Source: Pedobacter rhodius
GTDB taxonomy: Bacteria > Bacteroidota > Bacteroidia > Sphingobacteriales > Sphingobacteriaceae
Reading direction: 5' to 3'
DNA length: 64,000 nucleotides
Assembly: GCF_027213645.1 (NCBI RefSeq)
Contig: NZ_JAPWGL010000001.1
Location: forward strand, 372,001-436,000
In this document: positions 8,006-18,842 of the stretch, in pieces
Layout: each line of letters starts with the position of its first letter
Numbering within the stretch: position 1 is the first letter of the stretch
The notes under the pieces: generated by a model
What the model saw: the letters and a program-made list of their open reading frames with translations, nothing else
Told to the model about the DNA's origin: nothing
Database searches by the model: none
Translations under genes and position numbers: made by a program

Positions 8006-8069
8006 CGAACACCTTAAGTTCGCAAATTAAACAAAATTATTACACGTAAATTTTTAAAATCTTAATAAA

Positions 8070-8447
8070 ATGGCAGATTTAAAAGCGTTTGCTGAGCAAT
8101 TGGTAAACTTAACAGTAAAAGAAGTTAATGAATTAGCTCAAATCTTAAAAGATGAGTATGGTATTGAGCCTGCAGCTGCTGCTGTAGTTGCTGGTCCTGC
8201 TGCTGGTGGTGATGCACCTGCTGCTGCTGCAGAAAAAACATCTTTTGATGTAATCTTAAAAGAAGCTGGTGGTCAGAAATTAGCAGTTGTAAAACTTGTT
8301 AAAGACTTAACTGGTTTAGGTTTAAAAGAAGCTAAAGACCTAGTAGACGGTGCACCAAAAGAATTGAAAACTGGTGTTGCTAAAGACGAAGCAGAAGCTC
8401 TTAAAAAACAATTAGAAGAAGCTGGAGCAGTAGTTGAAATTAAGTAA
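8070..8447 (+). CDS. rplL: 50S ribosomal protein bL12
   Basis: 125 residues: N-terminal dimerisation domain, an Ala/Gly-rich hinge (about 34-56) and the C-terminal factor-binding domain ([21 protein letters not shown]). bL12 multimers recruit GTPase factors. A stable hairpin follows before rpoB, which may set the ratio of ribosomal to polymerase expression. Confidence 0.98.
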   Translation: MADLKAFAEQLVNLTVKEVNELAQILKDEYGIEPAAAAVVAGPAAGGDAPAAAAEKTSFDVILKEAGGQKLAVVKLVKDLTGLGLKEAKDLVDGAPKELKTGVAKDEAEALKKQLEEAGAVVEIK

Positions 8448-8478
8448 TCACTTAATTTAGCTAAGCTAAAAATGTATC

Positions 8479-8505
8479 AGACACCGACTGAAAATGTCGG
8501 TGTCT
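8479..8505 (+). terminator. Hairpin between rplL and rpoB (possible attenuator)
   Basis: AGACACCGAC and GTCGGTGTCT form a perfect 10-bp GC-rich stem with a 7-nt loop. Only TTTACC follows, so it is probably partial termination or a processing site. A partial terminator in the same place is well known in E. coli. Confidence 0.65.
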
Positions 8506-8604
8506 TTACCTGTTTATAAACACCTCATTTTGCTTGGTTAATGAGAATGTTTCAAACCCGAACCAAACAAATAGTTTATTCTTAAACTAAAATCTTTTAG
8601 TCCA

Positions 8605-11600
8605 TTGGCAAAGACAGTCGAACAAAGAGTAAATTTTGCAACGAGTAAGCACATTATAGACTATCCGGATTTTCTGGATGTGCAATTGCAATCATTCAGA
8701 GAATTTTTCCAGATAGATACCACATCAGACGATCGCTCTAGCGAAGGTTTGTTTAAAGTGTTTGCTGAAAACTTTCCAATAACAGATTCAAGAAATATCT
8801 TCGTATTGGAGTTTCTTGATTATTTTGTTGATCCGCCACGTTACGATATACACGAGTGTATTGAGCGTGGATTAACCTACAATGTTCCATTAAAAGCAAA
8901 GCTAAAGCTTTCTTGTAACGATGTTGAACATGAAGACTTTGAAACCATTATTCAGGATGTGTATTTAGGTACTATCCCGTATATGACACCAAAAGGTACA
9001 TTTGTTATCAACGGTGCAGAACGTGTAATCGTTTCGCAATTACACCGTTCTCCAGGCGTGTTCTTCGGCCAAAGCCGTCACACGAACGGAACCAAATTGT
9101 ATTCTGCACGTGTTATTCCTTTTAAAGGTTCATGGATCGAGTTTGCTACAGACGTTAATAACGTAATGTATGCTTACATCGATCGTAAGAAAAAATTCCC
9201 GGTTACCACTTTATTACGTGCTATCGGTTACGATTCTGATAAAGATATCTTAGAACTTTTTGATCTTGCTGACGAAGTAAAAGTTAGTAAATCAGGTTTA
9301 AAGAAATACATCGGTCGTAAACTGGCGGCAAGAGTTTTAAAGAAATGGGTTGAAGATTTTGTAGATGAAGATACAGGTGAGGTAGTTTCTATCGACCGTA
9401 ATGAAGTGATTCTTGAAAGAGAGACCGTTTTAGAAGACGAACACATTGATATGGTTATCGAAGCCGGTGTTAAAACCATCATTCTTTCAAAAGAAGATGG
9501 TGCGAGCCAGGCCGATTATACCATTATATATAATACATTACAAAAAGATACATCAAACTCTGAAAAAGAGGCGGTTGAAAACATCTACAGGGCTTTGCGT
9601 AATGCAGAACCACCTGATGAGGAAACTGCACGTGGTATCATTGATCGTTTATTCTTCTCAGATAAACGTTACGATTTAGGCGATGTTGGTCGTTACCGCA
9701 TCAACCGTAAATTAAAAATGAATACGCCGGATGATGTTAAGGTTTTAACAAAAGCAGATATTATTGCAATTGTTAAATACCTGATTAAATTAATCAATTC
9801 TAAAGAAGAGGTGGATGATATTGACCACTTATCAAACCGTCGTGTACGTACGGTAGGTGAGCAATTATACGCACAATTCGGTGTTGGTTTAGCCCGTATG
9901 GCCAGAACAATCCGTGAGCGTATGAACATTCGCGATAACGAGGTGTTTACACCAACTGATTTGATTAACGCCCGTACGTTATCATCGGTTATTAATTCCT
10001 TCTTTGGTACTAATCAGTTGTCTCAGTTCATGGACCAAACAAATCCATTGGCAGAGATTACACACAAACGCCGTTTATCAGCTTTAGGTCCGGGTGGTTT
10101 ATCACGTGAGCGGGCTGGTTTCGAGGTACGTGACGTTCACTATACGCACTACGGTCGTTTATGTACAATTGAAACACCTGAGGGACCAAATATTGGTTTG
10201 ATTTCATCACTTTGTGTGCATGCGAAAATCAATAATTTAGGTTTCATCGAAACACCATACAAACGTGTTGAAGATGGTAAGGTCGTTGTTGATTCAGATG
10301 TTATTTATTTATCTGCAGAAGATGAAGATGGCAAAACCATCGCTCAGGCTAATGCAGAGTATGATGATAAAGGTAATTTCATTACACCACGCGTTAAAGC
10401 ACGTTATGAGGGTGACTTCCCGATTATTGAGCCTGAGAAATTAGACTTGATGGATGTTGCACCTAACCAGATTACGTCAATCGCTGCTTCGTTAATTCCG
10501 TTCCTGGAACATGATGATGCGAACAGGGCTTTGATGGGATCGAACATGCAACGTCAGGCCGTACCATTGTTACGTCCTGAAGCGCCAATCGTTGGTACAG
10601 GTTTGGAAGGTCGCGTTGCCCGCGACTCAAGAACACTTATCAATGCTGAAGGTAACGGTGTTGTAGAATATGTAGATGCTAACGAAATCACTATTAAATA
10701 TGAGCGTAACGAAGATGATCGTTTAGTTTCATTTGAAGGTGACAGCAAAACTTATCGTTTAATTAAGTTCAAAAAAACCAACCAGAATACTTGTATCAAC
10801 TTAAAACCAATCGTTAGGAAAGGTCAGAAAGTTACTAAAGGGCAGGTTCTTTGCGAAGGTTATGCGACTGAAAACGGCGAGTTGGCATTAGGTAGAAACC
10901 TTAAAGTGGCTTTCATGCCTTGGCAAGGTTTCAACTTTGAGGATGCGATTGTAATCAACGAGCGTATTGTTCGTGATGACGTTTTCACTTCATTGCATAT
11001 TGAAGAGTTTGAATTAGAAGTACGTGATACTAAACGTGGAGAAGAGGAATTAACACCAGATATCCCGAACGTTTCTGAAGAGGCTACTAAAGACCTTGAT
11101 GAAAACGGTATTATCCGTATCGGTGCTGATGTAAAAGAAGGTGATATTTTAATTGGTAAGATTACGCCGAAAGGAGAGTCTGATCCTTCACCTGAAGAGA
11201 AATTATTACGTGCAATCTTTGGTGACAAAGCAGGTGATGTTAAAGATGCGTCTTTAAAAACTCCTCCTTCAATCCAGGGTGTGGTAATTGATACCAAATT
11301 ATTCAGCCGTGCTAAGAAAACGACAAAAGCGGAGGAAAAATCGGCAATTGAGAAATTAGACAAAGGATATAACAATATCACGGAGAAATTAAAAGCAGAA
11401 TTAGTAGATAAATTATTCACGATTGTAAATGGAAAAACATCGCAAGGTGTATTCAACATTTATAAAGAATTATTAGTTGCTAAAGGTGCTAAATTCACGC
11501 AGAAAATTTTAGCAGATCTTGATTACAATCACATCAGCCCTAACAAATGGACTACTGATGATGACAAAAACGAGATGATTAAAATGTTGCTTCACAACTA

Positions 11601-12408
11601 CGGTATCCGTGTTAACGAAGAACTTGGCGCTTACAAACGCGATAAATTTGCGATTAGTGTAGGTGATGAGCTTCCATCGGGAATTGTACAAATGGCAAAA
11701 GTTTATGTTGCTAAAAAACGTAAATTAAAAGTAGGTGATAAAATGGCTGGTCGCCACGGTAACAAAGGTATTGTTGCACGTATTGTACGTGATGAAGATA
11801 TGCCTTTCTTAGCTGATGGTAGCCCTGTTGATATCGTGTTGAACCCACTAGGTGTACCTTCACGTATGAACTTAGGTCAGATTTACGAAACCGTATTGGC
11901 ATGGGCCGGGAAAGAATTGGGTGTGAAGTTCGCTACCCCGATTTTTGATGGTGCTACGCATGATGAGGTTGAAGAGTGGATTGCTAAAGCGGGTGTTCCT
12001 GCTTCAGGAAAAACTTACTTATACAATGGTTTAACAGGTGAGCGTTTCGATCAGACTACAACAGTAGGTATTATCTACATGTTGAAATTAGGTCACATGG
12101 TTGATGATAAGATGCACGCCCGTTCAATCGGACCATACTCGTTAATTACACAACAACCATTGGGTGGTAAAGCCCAGTTCGGTGGTCAGCGTTTTGGTGA
12201 GATGGAGGTTTGGGCATTAGAGGCATTCGGTGCAGCTAATATTCTTCAGGAGATATTAACCGTTAAATCGGATGATGTTATCGGAAGGGCCAAAACTTAC
12301 GAAGCCATTGTTAAAGGTGAAAACCTACCAACTCCAGGTGTACCGGAATCGTTCAACGTATTGGTACACGAGTTACGTGGATTAGGTTTAGATATTACGT
12401 TAGACTAA
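8605..12408 (+). CDS. rpoB: RNA polymerase beta subunit
   Basis: 1267 residues, full length. The start is TTG at 8605, giving [12 protein letters not shown], the usual Bacteroidota N-terminus; no in-frame ATG is available nearby. The rifampicin-pocket segment (about 471-495, [14 protein letters not shown] then [11 protein letters not shown]) has the wild-type residues at the positions equivalent to E. coli D516, H526 and S531, so no common resistance change is seen. The C-terminus has the switch/clamp motifs ([20 protein letters not shown]). Confidence 0.99.
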   Translation: MAKTVEQRVNFATSKHIIDYPDFLDVQLQSFREFFQIDTTSDDRSSEGLFKVFAENFPITDSRNIFVLEFLDYFVDPPRYDIHECIERGLTYNVPLKAKLKLSCNDVEHEDFETIIQDVYLGTIPYMTPKGTFVINGAERVIVSQLHRSPGVFFGQSRHTNGTKLYSARVIPFKGSWIEFATDVNNVMYAYIDRKKKFPVTTLLRAIGYDSDKDILELFDLADEVKVSKSGLKKYIGRKLAARVLKKWVEDFVDEDTGEVVSIDRNEVILERETVLEDEHIDMVIEAGVKTIILSKEDGASQADYTIIYNTLQKDTSNSEKEAVENIYRALRNAEPPDEETARGIIDRLFFSDKRYDLGDVGRYRINRKLKMNTPDDVKVLTKADIIAIVKYLIKLINSKEEVDDIDHLSNRRVRTVGEQLYAQFGVGLARMARTIRERMNIRDNEVFTPTDLINARTLSSVINSFFGTNQLSQFMDQTNPLAEITHKRRLSALGPGGLSRERAGFEVRDVHYTHYGRLCTIETPEGPNIGLISSLCVHAKINNLGFIETPYKRVEDGKVVVDSDVIYLSAEDEDGKTIAQANAEYDDKGNFITPRVKARYEGDFPIIEPEKLDLMDVAPNQITSIAASLIPFLEHDDANRALMGSNMQRQAVPLLRPEAPIVGTGLEGRVARDSRTLINAEGNGVVEYVDANEITIKYERNEDDRLVSFEGDSKTYRLIKFKKTNQNTCINLKPIVRKGQKVTKGQVLCEGYATENGELALGRNLKVAFMPWQGFNFEDAIVINERIVRDDVFTSLHIEEFELEVRDTKRGEEELTPDIPNVSEEATKDLDENGIIRIGADVKEGDILIGKITPKGESDPSPEEKLLRAIFGDKAGDVKDASLKTPPSIQGVVIDTKLFSRAKKTTKAEEKSAIEKLDKGYNNITEKLKAELVDKLFTIVNGKTSQGVFNIYKELLVAKGAKFTQKILADLDYNHISPNKWTTDDDKNEMIKMLLHNYGIRVNEELGAYKRDKFAISVGDELPSGIVQMAKVYVAKKRKLKVGDKMAGRHGNKGIVARIVRDEDMPFLADGSPVDIVLNPLGVPSRMNLGQIYETVLAWAGKELGVKFATPIFDGATHDEVEEWIAKAGVPASGKTYLYNGLTGERFDQTTTVGIIYMLKLGHMVDDKMHARSIGPYSLITQQPLGGKAQFGGQRFGEMEVWALEAFGAANILQEILTVKSDDVIGRAKTYEAIVKGENLPTPGVPESFNVLVHELRGLGLDITLD

Positions 12409-12421
12409 GTATCTCGTATAA

Positions 12422-12467
12422 AGTATCAAGTATCAAGATTGGATTACCTATCTTGATACTTGATACT
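12422..12467 (+). repeat. Perfect 18-bp hairpin between rpoB and rpoC
   Basis: AGTATCAAGTATCAAGAT (12422-12439) is the exact reverse complement of 12450-12467, with a 10-nt loop. It is built from the reiterated word TATCAAG; similar words recur at 56775-56840. There is no T tract. Confidence 0.75.
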
Positions 12468-12495
12468 AAGTACTTGCTACTACAAACAAAAGCAT

Positions 12496-15400
12496 ATGTC
12501 TTACAAAAAGGATAATAAATTAAAAAGCAATTTCACATCAATCACGATTAGCTTATCGTCTCCGGAAATTATTCTGGAACGTTCGAGCGGTGAGGTGTTG
12601 AAACCGGAAACAATTAACTACCGTACTTACAAACCTGAACGTGATGGTTTGTTTTGTGAGCGTATTTTTGGTCCGGTAAAAGATTACGAATGTCATTGCG
12701 GTAAATACAAACGTATCCGTTATAAAGGTATTGTTTGTGATCGTTGTGGTGTTGAGGTAACCGAAAAGAAAGTACGTCGTGAGCGTATGGGACACATCGC
12801 TTTGGTGGTTCCTGTGGCGCACATCTGGTATTTCCGTTCATTACCAAACAAAATCGGTTATTTATTAGGTTTACCTACTAAAAAATTAGATTTAATTATC
12901 TATTACGAGCGTTACGTTGTTATCCAATCAGGCTTAATGGCTGAGGAAGGTATCAATTATATGGACTTCTTAACAGAAGAAGAATATTTAGATATTTTAG
13001 ATAAATTACCTAAGGAAAACCAATACTTAGATGATAAAGATCCTAATAAATTCATCGCCAAAATGGGTGCTGAAGCATTAGAGGATTTATTAAAACGTAT
13101 TGATTTAGATACTTTATCTTATGACTTACGTCACCAGGCTGCAAACGAAACTTCTCAACAACGTAAAAATGAGGCTTTAAAACGCCTTCAGGTTGTTGAA
13201 GCTTTCCGTGGTGCGAATACACGTATTGAGAATCGCCCGGAGTGGATGATTGTTAAAATCGTTCCGGTTATTCCACCAGAATTACGTCCGTTAGTTCCAT
13301 TAGAAGGAGGTCGTTTCGCTACTTCAGATTTAAATGATTTATACCGTCGTGTAATTATCCGTAACAACCGTTTAAAACGTTTGATCGAGATTAAGGCACC
13401 AGAGGTAATTTTACGTAACGAGAAACGTATGTTGCAGGAAGCTGTAGATTCGTTATTCGATAACTCACGTAAAGTGAACGCGGTTAAAACTGAAGGTAAT
13501 CGTGCCTTAAAATCACTTTCAGATATTTTGAAAGGTAAACAAGGTCGTTTCCGTCAGAACTTATTAGGTAAACGTGTGGATTATTCAGCTCGTTCGGTAA
13601 TTGTTGTAGGGCCTAGCCTTAAATTACACGAGTGCGGTATTCCTAAAGATATGGCGGCTGAGCTTTACAAACCATTCATTATTCGTAAGATGATTGAGCG
13701 TGGTGTTGTAAAAACAGTTAAATCTGCTAAGAAAATCGTTGATAGAAAAGATCCGTTGGTTTGGGATATTTTAGAAAATGTATTGAAAGGTCACCCGGTG
13801 TTATTAAACCGTGCACCTACATTACACCGACTAGGTATTCAGGCTTTCCAGCCAAAATTAATTGAAGGAAAAGCTATCCAGTTACACCCATTAGTTTGTA
13901 CTGCATTCAACGCCGATTTTGATGGTGACCAGATGGCTGTCCACTTACCTTTAGGTAACGCAGCAATTTTGGAAGCCCAGGTATTAATGTTAGCTGCACA
14001 CAACATCTTAAACCCTGCGAACGGTACGCCGATTACAGTACCATCTCAGGATATGGTTTTGGGTCTTTATTATATTACTAAAGGCCGTAGAACTGATGAT
14101 ACCAGAGTTGTAAAAGGACAGGATTCAAATTTCTATTCTCCGGAAGAAGTAATTATCGCTTATAACGAGAAGGAATTAGATCTTCACGCTTTCATCAAAG
14201 TAAGGGTTAATGTTAAGCAAAATGACGGTTCAATCGTTAATAAATTAACTGAAACGACTGTTGGTAGGGTATTGTTCAACCAATTGGTTCCTGAGGAAGT
14301 AGGTTATATCAATGAATTATTAACTAAGAAATCGTTAAGAGATATTATCGGTGAGGTGGTTAAAATGACCGGTATGGCCCGTGCTTCTCAATTCTTGGAT
14401 GATATCAAGGAATTAGGTTTCAAAATGGCATTCCAGGGCGGTTTATCGTTCAACTTGCAGGACGTAAACATCCCGGTAGAAAAACATACTTTGTTAGAGC
14501 AGGCAGCTGCTGAGGTTGAAGAGGTAAGAAACAACTATAACATGGGTTTCATTACCAACAACGAACGTTACAACCAGATTATCGATATCTGGACACGTAT
14601 CAACAACAGGTTAACGACTTTCGTTATGACACAGTTATCTTCAGATAACCAAGGTTTTAACTCAGTTTACATGATGCTTGATTCGGGTGCACGTGGTTCG
14701 AAAGAGCAGATTCGTCAGCTTTGCGGAATGCGTGGTTTGATGGCGAAACCTCAAAAATCAGGTTCAGGTGGTGATATCATTGAAAACCCGATTTTATCAA
14801 ACTTTAAAGAAGGCTTATCCGTATTAGAGTATTTTATCTCTACTCACGGTGCCCGTAAAGGTTTGGCGGATACGGCTTTAAAAACGGCGGATGCGGGTTA
14901 CTTAACCCGTCGTTTACATGACGTTGCGCAGGATATGATTGTTAACGATGATGATTGTGGTACTTTAAGAGGTATGTACACAACAGCATTGAAAGACAAC
15001 GAAGATATCGTTGAACCATTATATGACAGAATTTTAGGTCGTACTTCATTACATGATGTTTATAATCCGTTGGATAATACATTATTGGTAGGTGCGGGCG
15101 AAGATATTAACGAAGATGTTGCTAAAGCGATTGAAGAATCTCCTTTAGAAGGTATTGAAATTCGTTCGGTATTAACCTGCGAAGCTAAACGTGGTGTTTG
15201 TGCATTATGTTATGGCCGTAACCTGGCATCGGGTAAACGTGTTCAGAGAGGTGAGGCCGTTGGTGTAATCGCAGCACAGTCAATCGGTGAACCAGGTACA
15301 CAGTTAACACTTCGTACTTTCCACGTGGGTGGTACTGCATCGAATATTGCTGCAGAATCAAACATCGTAGCTAAGTTTGATGGTGTTATCGAATTCGAGA

Positions 15401-16782
15401 ATATCCGTACAGTTGATACGCAAACTGAAGATGGTACAGTACAGGTTGTATTGGGCCGTTCGGGTGAGTTCAAAATTGTTGAGCCAGGTACTGGCAGGGT
15501 GATCGTTACAAACAATATCCCTTATGGTGCTTTCTTGTTCGTTAAAGAAGGAGATAAGTTATCTAAAGGTGATAAGATTTGTTCATGGGATCCGTACAAC
15601 GCGGTTATTCTTTCAGAATTTGCCGGTAAAGCGCAATTTGATGCGATCATTGAAGGTGTTACCTTCCGTGAAGAATCAGATGAGCAAACTGGTCACCGTG
15701 AAAAAGTGATTATCGATACACGTGATAAAACTAAAAACCCTTCTGTTCAAATCGTTGATAAAAAAGGCGAAATGATTAAAGGTTATAACATTCCGGTAGG
15801 TGCCCACGTTTCAGTTGATGAAGGTGAAGCGATCCAAACTGGTCAGATTATCGCTAAAATTCCTCGTGCAACTGGTAAAACCCGGGATATTACGGGTGGT
15901 TTACCTCGTGTAACAGAGCTATTTGAAGCACGTAACCCATCTAACCCGGCTGTAGTAACGGAGATTGATGGTGTGGTAACTTTAGGTGGTGTTAAACGTG
16001 GTAACCGTGAGATTACAATCGAATCTAAAGATGGTGAAGTTAAAAAATATCTGGTTCCATTGTCTAAACATATCCTTGTACAGGATAACGACTTTGTGAA
16101 AGCAGGTATGCCTTTATCAGATGGTTCAATTTCTCCTGCAGATATCTTGTCAATTAAAGGTCCTGCAGCGGTTCAGGAATACTTAGTAAATGGTATTCAA
16201 GAGGTTTACCGTTTGCAAGGTGTGAAAATTAACGATAAGCACTTTGAAGTAATTGTTCACCAGATGATGCAAAAAGTTCACATCGAGGATCCGGGCGATA
16301 CTATTTTCTTAGAAAACAATGCTGTTGACCGTTGGGATTTCGCTGACGAGAATGATGCAATGTACGATAAGAAAGTTGTGGAAGACGCTGGTGATTCGAA
16401 TGACTTCAAACCGGGGCAAATTGTTTCTCTACGCAGATTAAGAGATGAAAATTCTCAATTGAAACGTAAAGATTTAAAACAAATTACTGTTCGCGATGCA
16501 AGACCGGCAACGGCGAGTTCAATCCTTCAGGGTATTACTCGTGCATCATTAGGTACTAAATCGTTCATTTCTGCGGCTTCGTTCCAGGAAACTACGAAAG
16601 TATTAAATGAGGCAGCAATTGCAGGTAAACGTGATAACATGCTGGGCTTGAAAGAAAACGTAATCGTTGGTCACTTAATTCCTTCGGGAACAGGTGTTCG
16701 TGGTTACGAAAGAATCATCGTAGGTTCTCAAGAAGAGTATGATAAATTATTAGCTTCGAAACAAGAAGAAGTAGAAGCTTAA
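12496..16782 (+). CDS. rpoC: RNA polymerase beta' subunit
   Basis: 1428 residues from the ATG at 12496 ([10 protein letters not shown]). An in-frame start at 12460 would lie in the intercistronic hairpin and is rejected. The N-terminal zinc site is Cys66, Cys68, Cys81 and Cys84; the catalytic Mg site NADFDGDQ is at 472-479; the second zinc cluster lies around [14 protein letters not shown]. It is separated from rpoB by 87 nt containing a stable hairpin and is followed by a strong terminator. Confidence 0.99.
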   Translation: MSYKKDNKLKSNFTSITISLSSPEIILERSSGEVLKPETINYRTYKPERDGLFCERIFGPVKDYECHCGKYKRIRYKGIVCDRCGVEVTEKKVRRERMGHIALVVPVAHIWYFRSLPNKIGYLLGLPTKKLDLIIYYERYVVIQSGLMAEEGINYMDFLTEEEYLDILDKLPKENQYLDDKDPNKFIAKMGAEALEDLLKRIDLDTLSYDLRHQAANETSQQRKNEALKRLQVVEAFRGANTRIENRPEWMIVKIVPVIPPELRPLVPLEGGRFATSDLNDLYRRVIIRNNRLKRLIEIKAPEVILRNEKRMLQEAVDSLFDNSRKVNAVKTEGNRALKSLSDILKGKQGRFRQNLLGKRVDYSARSVIVVGPSLKLHECGIPKDMAAELYKPFIIRKMIERGVVKTVKSAKKIVDRKDPLVWDILENVLKGHPVLLNRAPTLHRLGIQAFQPKLIEGKAIQLHPLVCTAFNADFDGDQMAVHLPLGNAAILEAQVLMLAAHNILNPANGTPITVPSQDMVLGLYYITKGRRTDDTRVVKGQDSNFYSPEEVIIAYNEKELDLHAFIKVRVNVKQNDGSIVNKLTETTVGRVLFNQLVPEEVGYINELLTKKSLRDIIGEVVKMTGMARASQFLDDIKELGFKMAFQGGLSFNLQDVNIPVEKHTLLEQAAAEVEEVRNNYNMGFITNNERYNQIIDIWTRINNRLTTFVMTQLSSDNQGFNSVYMMLDSGARGSKEQIRQLCGMRGLMAKPQKSGSGGDIIENPILSNFKEGLSVLEYFISTHGARKGLADTALKTADAGYLTRRLHDVAQDMIVNDDDCGTLRGMYTTALKDNEDIVEPLYDRILGRTSLHDVYNPLDNTLLVGAGEDINEDVAKAIEESPLEGIEIRSVLTCEAKRGVCALCYGRNLASGKRVQRGEAVGVIAAQSIGEPGTQLTLRTFHVGGTASNIAAESNIVAKFDGVIEFENIRTVDTQTEDGTVQVVLGRSGEFKIVEPGTGRVIVTNNIPYGAFLFVKEGDKLSKGDKICSWDPYNAVILSEFAGKAQFDAIIEGVTFREESDEQTGHREKVIIDTRDKTKNPSVQIVDKKGEMIKGYNIPVGAHVSVDEGEAIQTGQIIAKIPRATGKTRDITGGLPRVTELFEARNPSNPAVVTEIDGVVTLGGVKRGNREITIESKDGEVKKYLVPLSKHILVQDNDFVKAGMPLSDGSISPADILSIKGPAAVQEYLVNGIQEVYRLQGVKINDKHFEVIVHQMMQKVHIEDPGDTIFLENNAVDRWDFADENDAMYDKKVVEDAGDSNDFKPGQIVSLRRLRDENSQLKRKDLKQITVRDARPATASSILQGITRASLGTKSFISAASFQETTKVLNEAAIAGKRDNMLGLKENVIVGHLIPSGTGVRGYERIIVGSQEEYDKLLASKQEEVEA

Positions 16783-16802
16783 TATTTTGATATTTTAAAT
16801 TA

Positions 16803-16832
16803 AGTCCTCCACCAAAATGGAGGACTTTTTTG
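16803..16832 (+). terminator. Terminator of the rpoBC operon
   Basis: AGTCCTCCA and TGGAGGACT pair perfectly around a 6-nt loop, then TTTTTTG. Confidence 0.92.
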
Positions 16833-16872
16833 TTTGGAATAGATTTGTAGATTTATTAAAATTATTATTGTC

Positions 16873-17082
16873 ATGAGTGTTACAGATATTCAACTATTCC
16901 AGATCCTTAAAATGAAACATGGTGGAAAGGAGGCTGAAGCGTTAGTTTCGTTTGTTAAAGAAGAAGTTAGCACGGAGCTTGATAATAAGCGAGAAATTTT
17001 AGCTACAAAAGAAGATATTTCTAATACAAAAGAATATATCTTGCAGGTTAAATCTGAGAACTTTCAAAATCAATTTATCTAG
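16873..17082 (+). CDS. Small coiled-coil protein, probably truncated by frameshift
   Basis: The 69-residue frame (MSVTDIQLFQILKMKHGG) resembles small Bacteroidota proteins in which a charged coiled coil with an ATKEDI motif precedes a C-terminal membrane helix. The helix is missing in this frame, but the next frame continues to 17150 as a clear hydrophobic segment (VGLIQFLAVVVSVIGIVNF). A single frameshift around 17060-17080 therefore probably separates the two parts. It could be a recent pseudogene, a sequencing error or, less likely, programmed slippage. Function unknown. Confidence 0.55.
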   Translation: MSVTDIQLFQILKMKHGGKEAEALVSFVKEEVSTELDNKREILATKEDISNTKEYILQVKSENFQNQFI

Positions 17083-17178
17083 TGGGATTAATTCAATTTT
17101 TAGCTGTAGTTGTTTCAGTAATTGGTATCGTTAACTTCATGATAAAGTAAGCTCCAATTTTATATTAACATTATTTAT

Positions 17179-17207
17179 AATTCCGCCATTTAGTTGCGGA
17201 ATTTTTT
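17179..17207 (+). terminator. Terminator before the DUF3467 gene
   Basis: AATTCCGC and GCGGAATT form a perfect stem with a 9-nt loop, followed by TTTT. It ends the small gene at 16873 (or its extension to 17150). Confidence 0.8.
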
Positions 17208-17219
17208 ATTTTTGACCTT

Positions 17220-17531
17220 ATGGAAGAACAACAAAACGAAAACCAATTAAATATAGAGCTGTCTGAAGAAATTGCTGAAGGAATTTTTTCTAATCTCGCA
17301 ATTATTACACACTCCAATACTGAATTTGTATTAGATTTTATTCGCGTGATGCCGGGCTTACCAAAGGCCAAAGTTAAATCGAGAATCATTTTAACACCAG
17401 AGCATGCAAAGCGTTTGTTAACTGCTTTAGAAGATAATATCCAAAAATTTGAAAATGTAAACGGCCGTATTAAAATACAGGAGGAACCGCCTTTTCCAAT
17501 GGGTTTTGGCGGACCAACTGCTCAAGCTTAA
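17220..17531 (+). CDS. DUF3467 family protein
   Basis: 103 residues matching the small DUF3467 family (SEEIAEGIFSNLAIITHSNTEF, FIRVMPGLPKAKVKSRI, TPEHAKRLLTALEDN). The family is soluble, commonly found near rpoC in Bacteroidota and of unknown function. It stands alone between a terminator and the fadL-like promoter. Confidence 0.85.
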   Translation: MEEQQNENQLNIELSEEIAEGIFSNLAIITHSNTEFVLDFIRVMPGLPKAKVKSRIILTPEHAKRLLTALEDNIQKFENVNGRIKIQEEPPFPMGFGGPTAQA

Positions 17532-17558
17532 TTTCTTTTTATATTATTGAATAATTAC

Positions 17559-17589
17559 TTGATTACTATGTTAGCATAGTATATATTTG
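17559..17589 (+). promoter_or_regulatory. Promoter of the FadL-SGNH operon with a dyad in the spacer
   Basis: TTG (17559-17561), a 20-nt spacer, then TATATTTG (17582-17589). The spacer holds the symmetric sequence ACTATGTTAGCATAGT (17565-17580), placed where a bound repressor would block polymerase. The ATG follows at 17608. Confidence 0.6.
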
Positions 17590-17607
17590 TGCTATAACCA
17601 TTTATAG

Positions 17608-18831
17608 ATGAAAAAAATTTTATTGAGCGTATTACTATCCGCCCCATTATGGGTTTTGGGGCAGGGTTTCCAGGTTAATTTACAGGGACAGAAACAAATA
17701 GGTATGGCTGGAGCAGGATCTGCGCTTGCTTTGGATGAAGCTTCTGTATTTTTCAACCCCGGTGCAGTTAGTTTCTTAGAGAAAAACTCAGTTTCAGCAG
17801 GTGTTAACCCATTATTATTTAAATCAGCTTTTCAGCGGACAGGTTCAAATGTAACTGAAGATGTAAAAAACAAAATTGCTCCGCCATTTGAATTTTATGC
17901 TGTTTGGGGACCAAAATCTAACCGATGGAAATTAGGCTTAGGCGTTTACACCCCTTTCGGGGGATTGGTCGACTGGGGTGATAACTGGTCGGGAAAATAT
18001 ACTTTAACTTCATTAAATCTGAAAGCAATTTATATACAACCAACTTTAAGTATTAAAATTACTGATCAGATTGGTATAGGTGCAGGTTTTGTTTATAACC
18101 ATGGTGATGTAAATCTTCAGAGAGCACTTCCGGTAAATTTCCCTGATGGCCGTTCCGGAAAAGTAACGCTTGATGGTACCGGTAAAGGGTACGGCTGGAA
18201 TGCCGGTATTTACATTAAAACCTTAAGCGATATCACTTTTGCCATCGTTCATAAATCAAAAGTAGTTACAAAGTTAGATGGTGGTTCTGCAGAATTTGAT
18301 GTTCCGAATTCATTAAGAACTTCTTTCCCTGCAGGAAATACATTTAATGCTGAATTGCCTTTACCAGCTACCACAACCTTAGGAATTGGTATTCCATTAT
18401 CGAAAAGTACATCACTTGCTTTTGATGCAAGTTGGGTACAATGGCATATTTACCAGGACTTATCTTTTGATTATGCGACAAATACTTCCGCACTTGCAGA
18501 TACAAAATCTGCCCGTAACTACCGCGATGGTTCTTCATTTAAATTAGGTATAAATCACCAGGCATCAGATAAACTGGCTTTGAGAGCTGGCGTTGGCTAC
18601 GCTTTTAGTCCGGTTCAGGATGGTTATGTAACACCAGAAGCGCCTGATGCTGATCGCTATATCTTAAGTGCCGGTGCAGGTTATTCTTTTACTTCTAAGT
18701 TTGAAGTTAATGCATCATTCTTCTTTGAAGATGTTAAATCGCGTAAACAGAAAAATATTGAAACTGGTTTAGATGGTACATTTAAAACCTTAGTTTACGC
18801 ACCCGGTATTTCGTTAACTTATAAATGGTAG
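17608..18831 (+). CDS. Outer-membrane transport porin, FadL/OmpP1/TodX family
   Basis: 407 residues with an N-terminal signal peptide (cleavage near LGQGF). The FadL-family hatch segment follows: NLQGQKQIGMAGAGSALA, then ASVFFNPGAV. The remainder alternates beta strands and ends in YKW, an outer-membrane aromatic terminus. The family moves long-chain fatty acids or other hydrophobic compounds across the outer membrane. The SGNH lipoprotein gene follows after 11 nt, which suggests uptake of products from an esterase or lipase (inference). Confidence 0.88.
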   Translation: MKKILLSVLLSAPLWVLGQGFQVNLQGQKQIGMAGAGSALALDEASVFFNPGAVSFLEKNSVSAGVNPLLFKSAFQRTGSNVTEDVKNKIAPPFEFYAVWGPKSNRWKLGLGVYTPFGGLVDWGDNWSGKYTLTSLNLKAIYIQPTLSIKITDQIGIGAGFVYNHGDVNLQRALPVNFPDGRSGKVTLDGTGKGYGWNAGIYIKTLSDITFAIVHKSKVVTKLDGGSAEFDVPNSLRTSFPAGNTFNAELPLPATTTLGIGIPLSKSTSLAFDASWVQWHIYQDLSFDYATNTSALADTKSARNYRDGSSFKLGINHQASDKLALRAGVGYAFSPVQDGYVTPEAPDADRYILSAGAGYSFTSKFEVNASFFFEDVKSRKQKNIETGLDGTFKTLVYAPGISLTYKW

Positions 18832-18842
18832 GAGAATTACAA

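Noticed and set aside
10860..11459. 199-codon frame antisense to rpoB
   Set aside because: It opposes a highly conserved gene and has no recognisable domain; long shadows are expected from rpoB codon use.
17207..17214. -7 element TATTTTTG just before the DUF3467 gene
   Set aside because: It overlaps the T tract of a terminator and has no -33 partner at proper spacing; not distinguishable from chance.
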